From Clostridiales bacterium (GTDB lineage Bacteria; Bacillota; Clostridia; Lachnospirales; Lachnospiraceae), in NCBI GenBank assembly GCA_029012085.1, contig JAQXLK010000298.1:1-52341 (forward strand): a stretch of 52,341 nucleotides of DNA, written 5' to 3'. The notes under the pieces were generated by a model that was not told the DNA's origin, did not search any database, and saw only the letters and a program-made list of their open reading frames with translations. Position numbers and translations under genes: made by a program. Positions 9,099 through 19,293 of this stretch are shown here, one piece after another. The stretch's first letter is position 1. Each line of letters starts with the position of its first letter.

Positions 9099-11722
9099 CA
9101 TTTTCATATGAGGGTGAGAACTCGGATGCACTTTCCGATATCTCTTTTACTGTGAACCGGGGTGAGATTGTACTGGTGGTGGGAGAGTCAGGATGCGGAA
9201 AGACTACGCTGCTTCGGCATCTGAAACGTGATTTTTCACCGCAGGGTCGTTTTAGTGGTGAGATATTATTTGGCGGGAATAGAATTAGGGAAATGTCACC
9301 GAGGATGCAGGCATCAAAGATTGGATTTGTACGGCAGAATGTGGAGGCAGCACAGGCGACAGATAAGGTATGGCATGAGCTGGCATTTGGATTGGAGAGT
9401 CTGAACTGTCCGCAGGATATCATGCAGAGAAAAGTGGCAGAGATGACAGCATTTTTTGGACTTGAGGATGTTTACAATGCGTCGCTTGATACTTTGTCAG
9501 GGGGGCAGAAGCAGATGATAAATCTTGCCTCCGTTATGATAATGGAACCGGAACTTTTGGTGTTAGATGAACCTACAAGCCAGCTGGATCCTATTGCAGC
9601 AAATGATTTCTTTCAGATGATTTCTAAAATTAACCGGGAGTTTGGAACCACGATTATTATGACAGAGCATCGGTTGGAGGAAATTTTTTCTCTGTGTGAC
9701 AAGGTGCTGGTGCTGGAAAAGGGAAAATTGATTTTAGAAGGAAGCCCTAAGCATGTGGTGAGGAAACTTTATGATGATAAAAATAGAATGTATGCAGCAA
9801 TGCCTACAGCTGCCCGGCTGTTTTTAGAGTTGGAAGAAGAAATGGCGTATGGGGGCGAACAATGGGATAAAATTCCTCTTACTGTTAGAGAGGGAGCTAC
9901 ATGGTTTCATCATTTTTGCGGGGAGCATGGGACAGAGAGAGAAGAATGTGAAGCAATCAGTTCTTTGGAAAAGGATAGAGGAGGAAAACGACAAAATAAG
10001 CTGTCTGGAAACAAGAGTACGGCAATTGTGGCAAAAGAGCTATGGTTCCGCTATGAGAGGAACGGAAAAGATATTTTGAAGGGCCTGAGTCTTTCTCTGG
10101 AGAAAGGTAAAGTGACGGCTTTACTTGGTGGAAATGGAGCCGGAAAGTCCACTCTCTTACATGTGCTGGCAGGTCATGAAAAGGCATATGATGGCAAAAT
10201 AAGATATGAGTCAGAGCCTGATTCAGGAACAGGAGGTGGCAGATTAATGCCTGCGAGCGTAGGAATGCTGCCACAAAATCCGCAGGCAATGTTTGCAAAA
10301 AAAACGGTTTTGGAAGAGCTTTCATGTTCTTGTGGACAGGGGGACGATACACTTTCAGAGATTATTAAACTTTTTGAACTAACTCACCTTTTATATCACC
10401 ATCCCTATGATTTGTCAGGAGGAGAAATGCAAAAGCTGGCATTGGCAAAGCTGGTATTGGAAGATGCAGATATCCTTCTTTTAGATGAACCGGGGAAAGG
10501 AATGGATTATGCTTTTAAAGAAGAGATGGGAGCATTATTGCGTAAGCTTGCAAAGAGTGGAAAAACAATTTTGCTTGTCAGCCATGATGTGGAATTTTGC
10601 GCCCGTTTTGCCGATCAATGTGGACTGTTTTTTGATGGACATATCATATCCCTTGAAGAAAGTAAAAACTTCTTTTGCCAGAATGTATTTTATACCACCG
10701 CAACACGGAGAATATGCAGAGAGTGCATGAAAGAAGCGGTTGTGATGGAGGATGTATTGCATGCATTCGGAGGAAAAACGGTGAAAGTCAGGCTGGAGGA
10801 AGAGAATGCGATACAATCTGAGGAAAGAATGATAGCCAGAGAGACAGAAAAACGAATGATAGATGAAGGGGAGATGACCGCACAGGAGGTAAGATGTTTA
10901 GAAAGCTACATGGCGGGAATGGAATCAGAAAAGGCAGAAACATGTATAGCAGTGGAACAGCCGGAAGAAATGAAATGTATAAAGAGTAGCGAAAAGCTTA
11001 TAAAGAAAACGAAACACGGTCTTATGACATTCCTCATTTTCTTTCTCCTGATGCCTGCAACCATTTATGTTGGAGAGGTTTTTCTTCATCAGAGAAAGTA
11101 TTATTTTATTTCTTTGCTTTTGGTGTTAGAGGCGATTGCTTCTTTCTTTTTCAGCTTTGAAAGAAGAAAACCAAAAATTCGGGAAATTATGGTAGTAGCA
11201 ACGCTTTGTGCCATTACGGTGGCGGGAAGAGCCGCATTTTATATGGTACCTAATGTAAAACCCATGGCGGCACTGGTGATACTGTCCGGTGTAAGTTTGG
11301 GTGGAGAAATTGGATTTTTGGTGGGGGCATTTTCCATGCTTGTATCAAATATTTTTTTTGGACAGGGTCCGTGGACACCGTGGCAGATGTTTGCAATGGG
11401 AATTCTGGGTTTTTTAGCAGGAGTTATATTCCGGAAGGATATGCCGCTTACAAAGAAAAAGATAATTGGATTATGCGTGTTTGGTTTCCTTTCTGTCGTT
11501 ATTTTCTACGGTGGAATTATGAATCCGGCTTCGGTTATCATGTATCAGGATAATGTAAATGTAGAAATGATAATTGCAGCATGTGGTATGGGACTGCCTT
11601 TTGATGTGATTCATGGTGCGTCAACAGCAGTATTTTTGCTGATTGGGGCAAAACCGATTTTGGAGAAATTGGCGCGGGTGAAGAAAAAGTATGGATTTGA
11701 AACAGAAAAAGGAGTACAATGA
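9071..11722 (+). CDS. Fused ECF transporter: two ATPase domains plus C-terminal membrane S-component-like domain
   Basis: Walker A GESGCGKTT and GGNGAGKST; signatures LSGGQKQM and LSGGEMQK; C-terminal multi-TM region. Confidence 0.9.
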   Translation: MEQITVRNLTFSYEGENSDALSDISFTVNRGEIVLVVGESGCGKTTLLRHLKRDFSPQGRFSGEILFGGNRIREMSPRMQASKIGFVRQNVEAAQATDKVWHELAFGLESLNCPQDIMQRKVAEMTAFFGLEDVYNASLDTLSGGQKQMINLASVMIMEPELLVLDEPTSQLDPIAANDFFQMISKINREFGTTIIMTEHRLEEIFSLCDKVLVLEKGKLILEGSPKHVVRKLYDDKNRMYAAMPTAARLFLELEEEMAYGGEQWDKIPLTVREGATWFHHFCGEHGTEREECEAISSLEKDRGGKRQNKLSGNKSTAIVAKELWFRYERNGKDILKGLSLSLEKGKVTALLGGNGAGKSTLLHVLAGHEKAYDGKIRYESEPDSGTGGGRLMPASVGMLPQNPQAMFAKKTVLEELSCSCGQGDDTLSEIIKLFELTHLLYHHPYDLSGGEMQKLALAKLVLEDADILLLDEPGKGMDYAFKEEMGALLRKLAKSGKTILLVSHDVEFCARFADQCGLFFDGHIISLEESKNFFCQNVFYTTATRRICRECMKEAVVMEDVLHAFGGKTVKVRLEEENAIQSEERMIARETEKRMIDEGEMTAQEVRCLESYMAGMESEKAETCIAVEQPEEMKCIKSSEKLIKKTKHGLMTFLIFFLLMPATIYVGEVFLHQRKYYFISLLLVLEAIASFFFSFERRKPKIREIMVVATLCAITVAGRAAFYMVPNVKPMAALVILSGVSLGGEIGFLVGAFSMLVSNIFFGQGPWTPWQMFAMGILGFLAGVIFRKDMPLTKKKIIGLCVFGFLSVVIFYGGIMNPASVIMYQDNVNVEMIIAACGMGLPFDVIHGASTAVFLLIGAKPILEKLARVKKKYGFETEKGVQ

Positions 11723-11753
11723 AAGTTAGTATGAGCGTAATGGAGGATATGTC

Positions 11754-12290
11754 ATGGAACCGGTAAAGCGTTTGAAGAGAGAAGTGAGAGCAAAGGGAAC
11801 CGTTATTACCCTTTATAAAGATACAGTGATTGCCAATGGAATCGAAGAGGAGTGGGATTATATTCATCATGATGGTGCTGCAGCGGTGGTGGCGGTGAAT
11901 GATGAGGGAAAATTACTGATGGTAAGGCAGTATCGGAATGCCCTAGACCGTTTTACTTTGGAGCTTCCGGCAGGAAAACTGGATGAACCGGGGGAGTCTA
12001 CTTTGGAGTGTGCAAAGCGAGAGCTTGAGGAGGAGACGGGATACTATAGTGAGGATTTTGAATATTTGCTGACGGTGAATACTACTGTGGCATTTTGCAA
12101 TGAGAAGATTGATATTTATCTTGCAAAAAATCTTAAGAAAACCCAGCAGAATCTGGATCCGGAAGAAGAGATTGATGTGGAAGTATGGGATATTGAAGAT
12201 TTGAAGCAGCTGATATATGAAGGAAAAATGACAGACGGAAAAACGATAGCAGGAATTCTTACATATGATTCAAAATATGGAAAGAATTAG
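11754..12290 (+). CDS. NUDIX hydrolase (ADP-ribose pyrophosphatase-like)
   Basis: NUDIX box GKLDEPGESTLECAKRELEEETGYYSED. Confidence 0.9.
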   Translation: MEPVKRLKREVRAKGTVITLYKDTVIANGIEEEWDYIHHDGAAAVVAVNDEGKLLMVRQYRNALDRFTLELPAGKLDEPGESTLECAKRELEEETGYYSEDFEYLLTVNTTVAFCNEKIDIYLAKNLKKTQQNLDPEEEIDVEVWDIEDLKQLIYEGKMTDGKTIAGILTYDSKYGKN

Positions 12291-12362
12291 TGTTGGTTAG
12301 AGATACTTCCCAATATAGAATGAGTTAGTGTTGGTTAGAAATACTTCCCAATATGGAATGAT
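12287..12362. repeat. Tandem duplication, two 38-bp units
   Basis: TTAGTGTTGGTTAGAGATACTTCCCAATATAGAATGAG followed by TTAGTGTTGGTTAGAAATACTTCCCAATATGGAATGAT. Confidence 0.9.
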
Positions 12363-12391
12363 TGGGTATTATTTATGAATGGAGCCGGGAT

Positions 12392-13600
12392 ATGGTTACA
12401 GAGAAAAAGAAACAGAATACCGTATATTTTCATATAGACGTAAACAACGCCTTCCTAAGCTGGGAGGCGTTATATCGTATGCGTGAGTTAGGGGAGACGG
12501 AGGATATCCGTCTGCAGGATGCTATTATCGGAGGGGATATCTCGAAACGGCATGGAGTGGTGCTGGCAAAATCCCAGTCTGCAAAAAAGTATGGCATACG
12601 TACAGGGGAGCCTGTCGTATCCGCTATGCGTAAATGTTCGACGCTGGTTTCCTATCCCCCTCATCATGATTATTACCGTAAGTGTTCACGGGAATTAATG
12701 GAGTTATTTTCCAAGTATGCTCCGTTGGTGGATCAGTATTCCATTGATGAAGCTTTTTTGGATATGTCAGGTACTTATACTCTTTACGGGGAGCCGGTGG
12801 CATTTGCACATAAGCTAAAGGATGAAATACGGAATACATTAGGATTTACGGTGAATATCGGTATTTCTTCTAACAGGCTGCTGGCAAAAATGGCCAGTGA
12901 TTTTACAAAGCCGGATAAGGTACATACACTGTTTCCGGAGGAGATAGAGGAAAAAATGTGGCCCCTTCCTGTGGAGGATTTGTTTTATGTGGGACATTCT
13001 ACGGCAAGCCGGCTTCATGCGTTGGGAATTCATACAATAGGAGATATTGCTGCCAGTGATCTTAGTGTATTAAAGTCTCATCTGAAAAGCCATGGAGAGG
13101 TTATCTATAATTTTGCCAATGGAATTGATCTGACTCTGGAGGATCGTACAGAAAGTGTGCAGAAAGGTTATGGTAACTCCACAACGATTCCCTATGATAT
13201 TAAAGAAGCAGAGGATGCGTATCATACGATTATGGGACTTTGTGAATCTGTCTGTGTAAGACTTCGCAAAGATGAGGTCCAGGCAACCGTGTTATCGGTG
13301 GAGATTAAAGACAGTAATTTTGTGGTGAGACGTCATCAGCGTACCCTTTTGTCACCTACGGATGTAACGGATGAATGTTTTAGTATTGCCTGTGAATTGT
13401 TCGATGAGCTATGGGATGGCTCACCCATTCGTCTGATTGGTGTAACGGCAAATAAAGTGACGGATGCCGGTATGAGGCAGATGAATCTGTTTGATATGGA
13501 AAGCCATGAAAAATTAAAGAATTTAGATGCAGCACTAGATTCCATAAGAAACCGTTTTGGAAGTGAAGCGGTGAAAAGAGGGAGTTTCTATAAAAAGTAA
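12392..13600 (+). CDS. dinB: Y-family DNA polymerase (Pol IV/DinB-like)
   Basis: FHIDVNNAFLSWEA, GVVLAKSQSAKKYGIRTGEP, YSIDEAFLDMSG; ORF track 12362..13600, ATG 12392 preferred (GGAG at -11). Confidence 0.85.
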   Translation: MVTEKKKQNTVYFHIDVNNAFLSWEALYRMRELGETEDIRLQDAIIGGDISKRHGVVLAKSQSAKKYGIRTGEPVVSAMRKCSTLVSYPPHHDYYRKCSRELMELFSKYAPLVDQYSIDEAFLDMSGTYTLYGEPVAFAHKLKDEIRNTLGFTVNIGISSNRLLAKMASDFTKPDKVHTLFPEEIEEKMWPLPVEDLFYVGHSTASRLHALGIHTIGDIAASDLSVLKSHLKSHGEVIYNFANGIDLTLEDRTESVQKGYGNSTTIPYDIKEAEDAYHTIMGLCESVCVRLRKDEVQATVLSVEIKDSNFVVRRHQRTLLSPTDVTDECFSIACELFDELWDGSPIRLIGVTANKVTDAGMRQMNLFDMESHEKLKNLDAALDSIRNRFGSEAVKRGSFYKK

Positions 13601-13605
13601 TAAAA

Positions 13606-13645
13606 AAGCTTGCTGTATTCCGGGATATTGCGGATACAACAAGCA
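13606..13645. terminator. Hairpin between convergent dinB and HD hydrolase genes
   Basis: GCTTGCTGTATTCCGGGATATTGCGGATACAACAAGC forms a stem. Confidence 0.5.
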
Positions 13646-13700
13646 TATCTGCGATTATGTGAAAAACATACAATTATAAATGAATGGTATTACAGTCATC

Positions 13701-14162
13701 TTACTTCAGGTTAATATGATAGCTTCCACTATTCTGGTACTCCATAAGCTTTGCGACGATAATTTCATGATATTTTTGGTATTTTGCAAAGCGTGCTTCG
13801 TCTTTCTCTGTTGGAAATGGAATACGGTCACGGTTTAAATTATCTTCTATGTCATATAATTTTACCTGGGTTGCCAGTGGATTGGTAAGAACCCGGTTGA
13901 TAAAGTCTTCGTACTCTTCTCCCTGTTTTTTGGTAATGCAGGTAAGAGCCGCTAATATCTCTTTTGAAAATCCTTCTTTTTGCAGCATGTCAATTGTGAT
14001 AGGAGTATCCTCTATTACATCATGCAGAATTCCCACAATCTGTTCTGCATCGTTTTGGCCTCGCAGCATAACGCGCATGGGATGGAGAATGTAGATTTTT
14101 CCAGCTTTGTCGATTTGTCCTCTATGTGCTTCAACTGCAATTTCAATGGCTCTTTCTAGCAT
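13701..14162 (-). CDS. HD-domain hydrolase (SpoT/RelA hydrolase-like, small)
   Basis: AHRGQIDKAGKIYILHPMRVM and GILHDVIEDTPIT match the ppGpp-hydrolase HD pattern. Confidence 0.8.
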   Translation of the reverse strand: MLERAIEIAVEAHRGQIDKAGKIYILHPMRVMLRGQNDAEQIVGILHDVIEDTPITIDMLQKEGFSKEILAALTCITKKQGEEYEDFINRVLTNPLATQVKLYDIEDNLNRDRIPFPTEKDEARFAKYQKYHEIIVAKLMEYQNSGSYHINLK

Positions 14163-14400
14163 AAAGGTAACCTCCGGTCTTTTCCACTAACTATACTATA
14201 TTTTGGAGAAAATGACAATTTTTTTCTTTTTACATGTTAACCAAGCGGACGCTCCAGCTTCGATAAAATTGTTTTCCGACCGGGCCCGCTAGCTAAAAAT
14301 GGAGAGTGCGTAAAAAGTAACTAGTAAAAAGGGACAATCTGTTATATAATAAATGTAGTTATGGGGTTATATTTATGGTAGAAGAAAGGGGGGGAGCGGC

Positions 14401-15786
14401 ATGGATGGATTAATAACAGAATCCTGCATTCCGGAATTATCTGTGGGACAAGATAAAATGTCTGCAAAACTTCGGTTGCATCTGGATGAAAGTGGACAGA
14501 AATTTACAGTGACAGATTTGAAGGAATGGCTTAGGCAATTTAATGTAAAGGCAGGAGTTATGGATTCTGCTATACAGGATATGATAGAGCATAATATTTA
14601 TGATGTATATACAGAAGTGGCTGTCGGAAAACCGCCGGAAAAAGGAAAGGATGGCTATTTCATTTATCATGTCAGCAATCCGGAGAATGCCAGCGGACCC
14701 ACTATATTAGAGGATGGTTCGGTGGAATATGTGCATACTACCCAATATACCATTGTAGAACAGGGAGACCTGCTGGCGGAATATGTGCCGGCAACCTTTG
14801 GAAATTATGGGTTTACAATAGAAAATGAAATGCGTACTCCGACGAAAGGAAAGGAACAGCCGCCTCTTCGGGGCAGAGGATTCCGCTTAGAGGATAACAA
14901 GTACTATTCTGTTCTTCATGGGAAGGTGGAGTTGACAGAAAAGGGAATATATGTTGTCAATACTCTGGAAATTAAAGGTGATGTGGATATGAATTCCGGA
15001 CATATTAACTTTGATGGAGATGTTAATATCCGGGGAGATGTTCATTCTGGAATGTTGATTAAGGCAAGTGGCAACATTGAGATAAAAGGGCATGTTGGAA
15101 ACTGTTTTATTAATGCAGGAAAGGATATTACCATACAGCAGGGAATGCAGGGTAAGTTTTCCGGAAAGCTGAAGGCTGGTGGGAACATTTATTGCAAGTT
15201 TTTTGAAAATACCAGTGCGGAAGCCAAGGGAGATATTATGGTGCGCTCGGTGCTGCACTCTAAGTTAGAAGCAGAGGGAAAGGTGATTGTAGAAGGCAAG
15301 GATTCTGTAGTGTTGGGCGGTTCTGTGCACGCTATTCAAGGGATACAGGTTATGGATGCCGGTAATGAAATGGAAGTGCCTACAGTACTTTCTGCTGGAG
15401 TCCTTCGAAAGACATTGGATCGCAGCCGTGAATTGGATGACTTAATAAAAGAGGTTGAGGGACAGTTGGAACTTCTCACCAAAACGGTTAAAAGTCTGGA
15501 ACATATACAGCCGGGAACCCTTTCAAAAGAGGGTGAGGATAAGCGGATGAAGATTATCCAGGCGAAAGTGATTAAATCCATGGAGCATAAGCAGTTAAGA
15601 GATGAGAAGGCTATGAGTGATGCACTGATTCGCAGTGGCAGGAATGCACAGATTGTAGTGCAAAAGGCAATACAACCGGGCTGCCGGGTGGAGATTGCAG
15701 GTATGGCAATTCAGTTGAAGGAGCCTCTTAAGCATGTAAAATTTGTACTCAGGGATGGTAATGTTGAGGCCTCTCTGTTATACTGA
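14401..15786 (+). CDS. FapA/DUF342 family protein
   Basis: IKGDVDMNSGHINFDGDVNIRGDVHSGMLIKASGNIEIKGHVGNCFINAGKDI beta-helix repeats. Confidence 0.85.
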   Translation: MDGLITESCIPELSVGQDKMSAKLRLHLDESGQKFTVTDLKEWLRQFNVKAGVMDSAIQDMIEHNIYDVYTEVAVGKPPEKGKDGYFIYHVSNPENASGPTILEDGSVEYVHTTQYTIVEQGDLLAEYVPATFGNYGFTIENEMRTPTKGKEQPPLRGRGFRLEDNKYYSVLHGKVELTEKGIYVVNTLEIKGDVDMNSGHINFDGDVNIRGDVHSGMLIKASGNIEIKGHVGNCFINAGKDITIQQGMQGKFSGKLKAGGNIYCKFFENTSAEAKGDIMVRSVLHSKLEAEGKVIVEGKDSVVLGGSVHAIQGIQVMDAGNEMEVPTVLSAGVLRKTLDRSRELDDLIKEVEGQLELLTKTVKSLEHIQPGTLSKEGEDKRMKIIQAKVIKSMEHKQLRDEKAMSDALIRSGRNAQIVVQKAIQPGCRVEIAGMAIQLKEPLKHVKFVLRDGNVEASLLY

Positions 15787-15818
15787 TACGAAGAAACAAA
15801 TGGTTGGAGTGAGAGAAT

Positions 15819-16310
15819 TTGAAAGTTGATATGTGGCTCAATGGCCTTGCCGTAATTCTGTTTTTGGGATTTTTTATGGCGGCATTGATTGCATTTTCTA
15901 CAATTGATAAACAAAAGGAGATTGTAGTCAGCAGCCGGTATGGCAGGCAGACAGGGACATTAGAGATTGTTTATGTGAATGTGGCATTGCTTTTGGTAGC
16001 AGCAATGCTGTACTTTCATAGTTACCGTTTTTTACCCGCTCTTGCTGCGTTTGTTCTTCTTATTTTTTTTAATAGCAGAATGCAAAGTGGAATTGCACCG
16101 AGAGGTATTTTTGTTGGAACAACTTTTTTAGAGTGGAGTCAGTTAGAGGAGTATCATATTCTAAATGATGAAATCAGCACGATTGAAGTGCAGGTGTATG
16201 CCAATCGTAAACGTTATGTATTACGGTGTTCGAAGGAAGAACGTAAGCAGATAGAACAGTATTTTGTGAATAACGGAGTCAGAAAGAAACAAGACAGAGT
16301 AAGTGATTAA
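15819..16310 (+). CDS. Membrane protein of unknown function
   Basis: ORF with several hydrophobic segments between fapA-like and pyrB genes. Confidence 0.7.
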   Translation: MKVDMWLNGLAVILFLGFFMAALIAFSTIDKQKEIVVSSRYGRQTGTLEIVYVNVALLLVAAMLYFHSYRFLPALAAFVLLIFFNSRMQSGIAPRGIFVGTTFLEWSQLEEYHILNDEISTIEVQVYANRKRYVLRCSKEERKQIEQYFVNNGVRKKQDRVSD

Positions 16311-16325
16311 GGAAGGAGAAAAGGC

Positions 16326-17243
16326 ATGAGACATTTGATTGACCCTATGGATTTGTCAGTAGAGGAGATTGATAAGCTGTTGGATTTGGCAGATGATATT
16401 ATTGCAAATAAAGAAAAATATTCTAAGGTTTGTGAAGGGAAAAAATTAGCAACTTTATTTTTTGAACCAAGTACGAGAACCCGTCTTAGCTTCGAGGCAG
16501 CAATGATGGAGTTAGGAGGTAATGTACTTGGTTTTTCTTCGGCTGATTCCTCCTCTTCTACAAAGGGAGAAAGCGTAGGGGATACCGTTAAGGTAGTGTC
16601 CTGCTATGCAGATATTATTGCGATGCGACACCCGAAGGAGGGGGCACCATTTTTAGCTTCCTTAAAATCGGATGTACCGATTATCAATGCAGGAGATGGT
16701 GGACATAATCATCCGACCCAGACACTTACGGATTTGCTTACGATTCGAAGAGAAAAGGGAAGGTTTAGTAATATTACGATTGGATTTTGTGGAGATTTAA
16801 AATTTGGTCGAACGGTACATTCGCTGATTAAAGCACTATCCCGCTATGAGAATATACATTTTGTGATGATTTCCCCAGAGGAGCTGGAGATTCCGGAATA
16901 TCTTAAGGAAGAGGTTTTTGAAAAGAAGGGATTAAGTTATGAGCAGGTCCGAACCATTGATGAGGTGATAGAACGTCTTGATATTCTGTATATGACAAGA
17001 GTCCAGAAGGAGCGTTTTTTCAATGAAGCGGATTATATCCGGTTAAAGGACACTTATATATTAGATATGCCAAAGCTTAAGAATGCCAAAGCGGATTTGA
17101 GTATTCTTCATCCATTGCCGAGAGTGAATGAAATCGCAGTAGAAGTAGATGATGACCCTCGTGCGTGCTATTTCCGTCAGGCATTAAATGGAAAATATGT
17201 AAGAATGGCATTGATTATGACGTTACTTGGATTGGAGGCATAG
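16326..17243 (+). CDS. pyrB: Aspartate carbamoyltransferase catalytic subunit
   Basis: [33 protein letters not shown]. Confidence 0.97.
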   Translation: MRHLIDPMDLSVEEIDKLLDLADDIIANKEKYSKVCEGKKLATLFFEPSTRTRLSFEAAMMELGGNVLGFSSADSSSSTKGESVGDTVKVVSCYADIIAMRHPKEGAPFLASLKSDVPIINAGDGGHNHPTQTLTDLLTIRREKGRFSNITIGFCGDLKFGRTVHSLIKALSRYENIHFVMISPEELEIPEYLKEEVFEKKGLSYEQVRTIDEVIERLDILYMTRVQKERFFNEADYIRLKDTYILDMPKLKNAKADLSILHPLPRVNEIAVEVDDDPRACYFRQALNGKYVRMALIMTLLGLEA

Positions 17244-17245
17244 AT

Positions 17246-17683
17246 ATGAACATTGATAGTATTCAGAATGGAATTGTACTAGATCACATTTCTGCCGGAA
17301 AAGGCATGCTTGTATATAAATATTTGGGGCTGGATAAGCTGGATTGTTCCGTAGCGATTATTAAGAATGCTGTAAGTAAGAAGTCGGGGAGAAAGGATAT
17401 TTTAAAAATTGACCATCCGGATTATGACATAAATTTGGATATTTTAGGATATGTGGATCCTAATATTACAGTAAGTATCATCAAAGACGGTGTAACGGTA
17501 GAGAAAAAGAAAGTGGATTTGCCGGAGAGAATTGTGAATATTGTGCAATGTAAGAATCCAAGATGCATTACCACGACGGAGCAGGGGATTCAGCAGATTT
17601 TCAAGCTGACAGACAGGGAAAAGAGAACCTATCGTTGTGTATACTGTGAGGCGGAAAACCAGGGTGAAACCATAAAGTGGTAG
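17246..17683 (+). CDS. pyrI: Aspartate carbamoyltransferase regulatory subunit
   Basis: C-terminal Zn cysteines CKNPRCI...YRCVYCE; adjacent to pyrB; ATG 17246 in the longer ORF. Confidence 0.95.
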   Translation: MNIDSIQNGIVLDHISAGKGMLVYKYLGLDKLDCSVAIIKNAVSKKSGRKDILKIDHPDYDINLDILGYVDPNITVSIIKDGVTVEKKKVDLPERIVNIVQCKNPRCITTTEQGIQQIFKLTDREKRTYRCVYCEAENQGETIKW

Positions 17684-17773
17684 TACTAGGCACAATTTTA
17701 TGTAATAAGTATGAAAAATGGTTACATTTTATAAAAAAATCTTAAGAATTTGTAATTGGAAAAGAAAAACAGT

Positions 17774-17801
17774 TTACAAATCGGACATTCGTGATATAAT
17801 C
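17774..17801 (+). promoter_or_regulatory. Putative sigmaA promoter of murA
   Basis: TTTACA (17774-17779), 16 nt, TATAAT (17796-17801). Confidence 0.6.
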
Positions 17802-17854
17802 AATCTAGTTATGTCTGTTTATATATCAGATAAAGATGCATTAAGAGGTGCTAT

Positions 17855-19156
17855 ATGGAACAGTATGTGTTAAAAGGTGGTACTCCATTAGTTGGTGAAG
17901 TAACCATCGCTGGAGCGAAGAATGCAGCTTTGGGAATTTTGGCTGCTGCTATTATGACAGATGAAGAGGTTATAATTGAGAACGTTCCGAATGTAAGAGA
18001 TACAAGGGTGCTTTTGCAGGCGATTCAGGGAATTGGTGCAAGGGTCAAATATATAGATGAACACACCGTTCAGATTTGCGGTGGAACCATTAATCCCCAT
18101 GCAGATAATTGCGTAGACGATGAATTTATTCGTAGAATTCGCGCGTCCTACTATCTGCTTGGTGCTATGCTTGGTAAGTATAAGAAGTCAAGTGTTGCAC
18201 TTCCGGGTGGTTGTAATATTGGAAGCAGACCGATAGATTTGCATATCAAGGGATTTAAGGCACTTGGGGCGGATGTGGATATTCATAACAGTATGATTCA
18301 TGTGGAAGCGAAAGAACTGATTGGAAATCACATTTACATGGATGTGGTATCCGTTGGTGCAACCATTAATGTCATGATGGCTGCAGCTCTTGCAGAAGGA
18401 AAGACTGTTATTGAGAATGCTGCCAAGGAACCACACATCGTAGATGTTGCCAACTTCTTAAACAGTATGGGAGCGAACATCAAGGGTGCAGGTACGGATG
18501 TAATACGGATTCGTGGTGTGGAGCGGTTGCATGGAACGGAGTATTCGATTATCCCGGATCAGATTGAAGCGGGAACCTTTATGGTGGCTGCTGCAGCAAC
18601 GAAGGGTGACATTACCATTAAGAATGTGATTCCAAAACATTTAGAGGCAATTTCTTCTAAGTTAAAGGAGATTGGCGCGGTGGTAATGGAATACGATGAT
18701 GCAGTTCGGGTAGTGAGCAATCACCGGTTAAAGTCAACGAATATTAAGACATTGCCATATCCGGGATTTCCAACGGATATGCAGCCACAGATGGCAGTGG
18801 TTTTAGCACTTTCTGAAGGAACTTCCATTATTACAGAAAGTATTTTTGAGAATCGTTTTAAATATGTAGATGAACTGTTCCGTATGGGTGGACAGATTAA
18901 GGTAGAGGGGAATACCGCCATTATTGATGGTGTAGAAGGCTTTGTGGGTGCGAATATTGTAGCACCGGATTTAAGAGCCGGAGCAGCCCTCGTAATTGCA
19001 GGACTTGTAGCAGAAGGATTTACAGTCGTTGATGACATTAAATACATTCTTCGTGGCTATGAGAAGTTTGACGAGAAGATTCGCGCGTTAGGCGGACAGA
19101 TTGCAGTGGTTGAGACGGAAAAAGAGATTCAGAAGTTTAAGCTGAAGGTCGGTTGA
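17855..19156 (+). CDS. murA: UDP-N-acetylglucosamine 1-carboxyvinyltransferase
   Basis: VAGAKNAALGILAAAIM-like start (TIAGAKNAALGILAA); LPGGCNIGSRPIDLHIKGF; PDLRAGAALVIAGL. Confidence 0.95.
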   Translation: MEQYVLKGGTPLVGEVTIAGAKNAALGILAAAIMTDEEVIIENVPNVRDTRVLLQAIQGIGARVKYIDEHTVQICGGTINPHADNCVDDEFIRRIRASYYLLGAMLGKYKKSSVALPGGCNIGSRPIDLHIKGFKALGADVDIHNSMIHVEAKELIGNHIYMDVVSVGATINVMMAAALAEGKTVIENAAKEPHIVDVANFLNSMGANIKGAGTDVIRIRGVERLHGTEYSIIPDQIEAGTFMVAAAATKGDITIKNVIPKHLEAISSKLKEIGAVVMEYDDAVRVVSNHRLKSTNIKTLPYPGFPTDMQPQMAVVLALSEGTSIITESIFENRFKYVDELFRMGGQIKVEGNTAIIDGVEGFVGANIVAPDLRAGAALVIAGLVAEGFTVVDDIKYILRGYEKFDEKIRALGGQIAVVETEKEIQKFKLKVG

Positions 19157-19189
19157 TACACATTTTTGTTATTCTATTTTGTTAGCAGG

Positions 19190-19235
19190 TTTGGAAAGAA
19201 CGAATTCTTTGTTCTTTCCGGACTATCTATTTTTT
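19190..19235 (+). terminator. Intrinsic terminator after murA
   Basis: GGAAAGAAC-GAATTCTTT-GTTCTTTCC, T-rich tract following. Confidence 0.6.
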
Positions 19236-19293
19236 AATCTTTTGAACCGGTTCGGTTCGCGATTTCTTTTTATTTATTCTAATTGAAAGAGGG

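Noticed and set aside
17165-17683. 172-aa ORF start at 17165 for the pyrI product
   Set aside because: Start overlaps pyrB out of frame; the ATG at 17246 gives the normal PyrI N-terminus.
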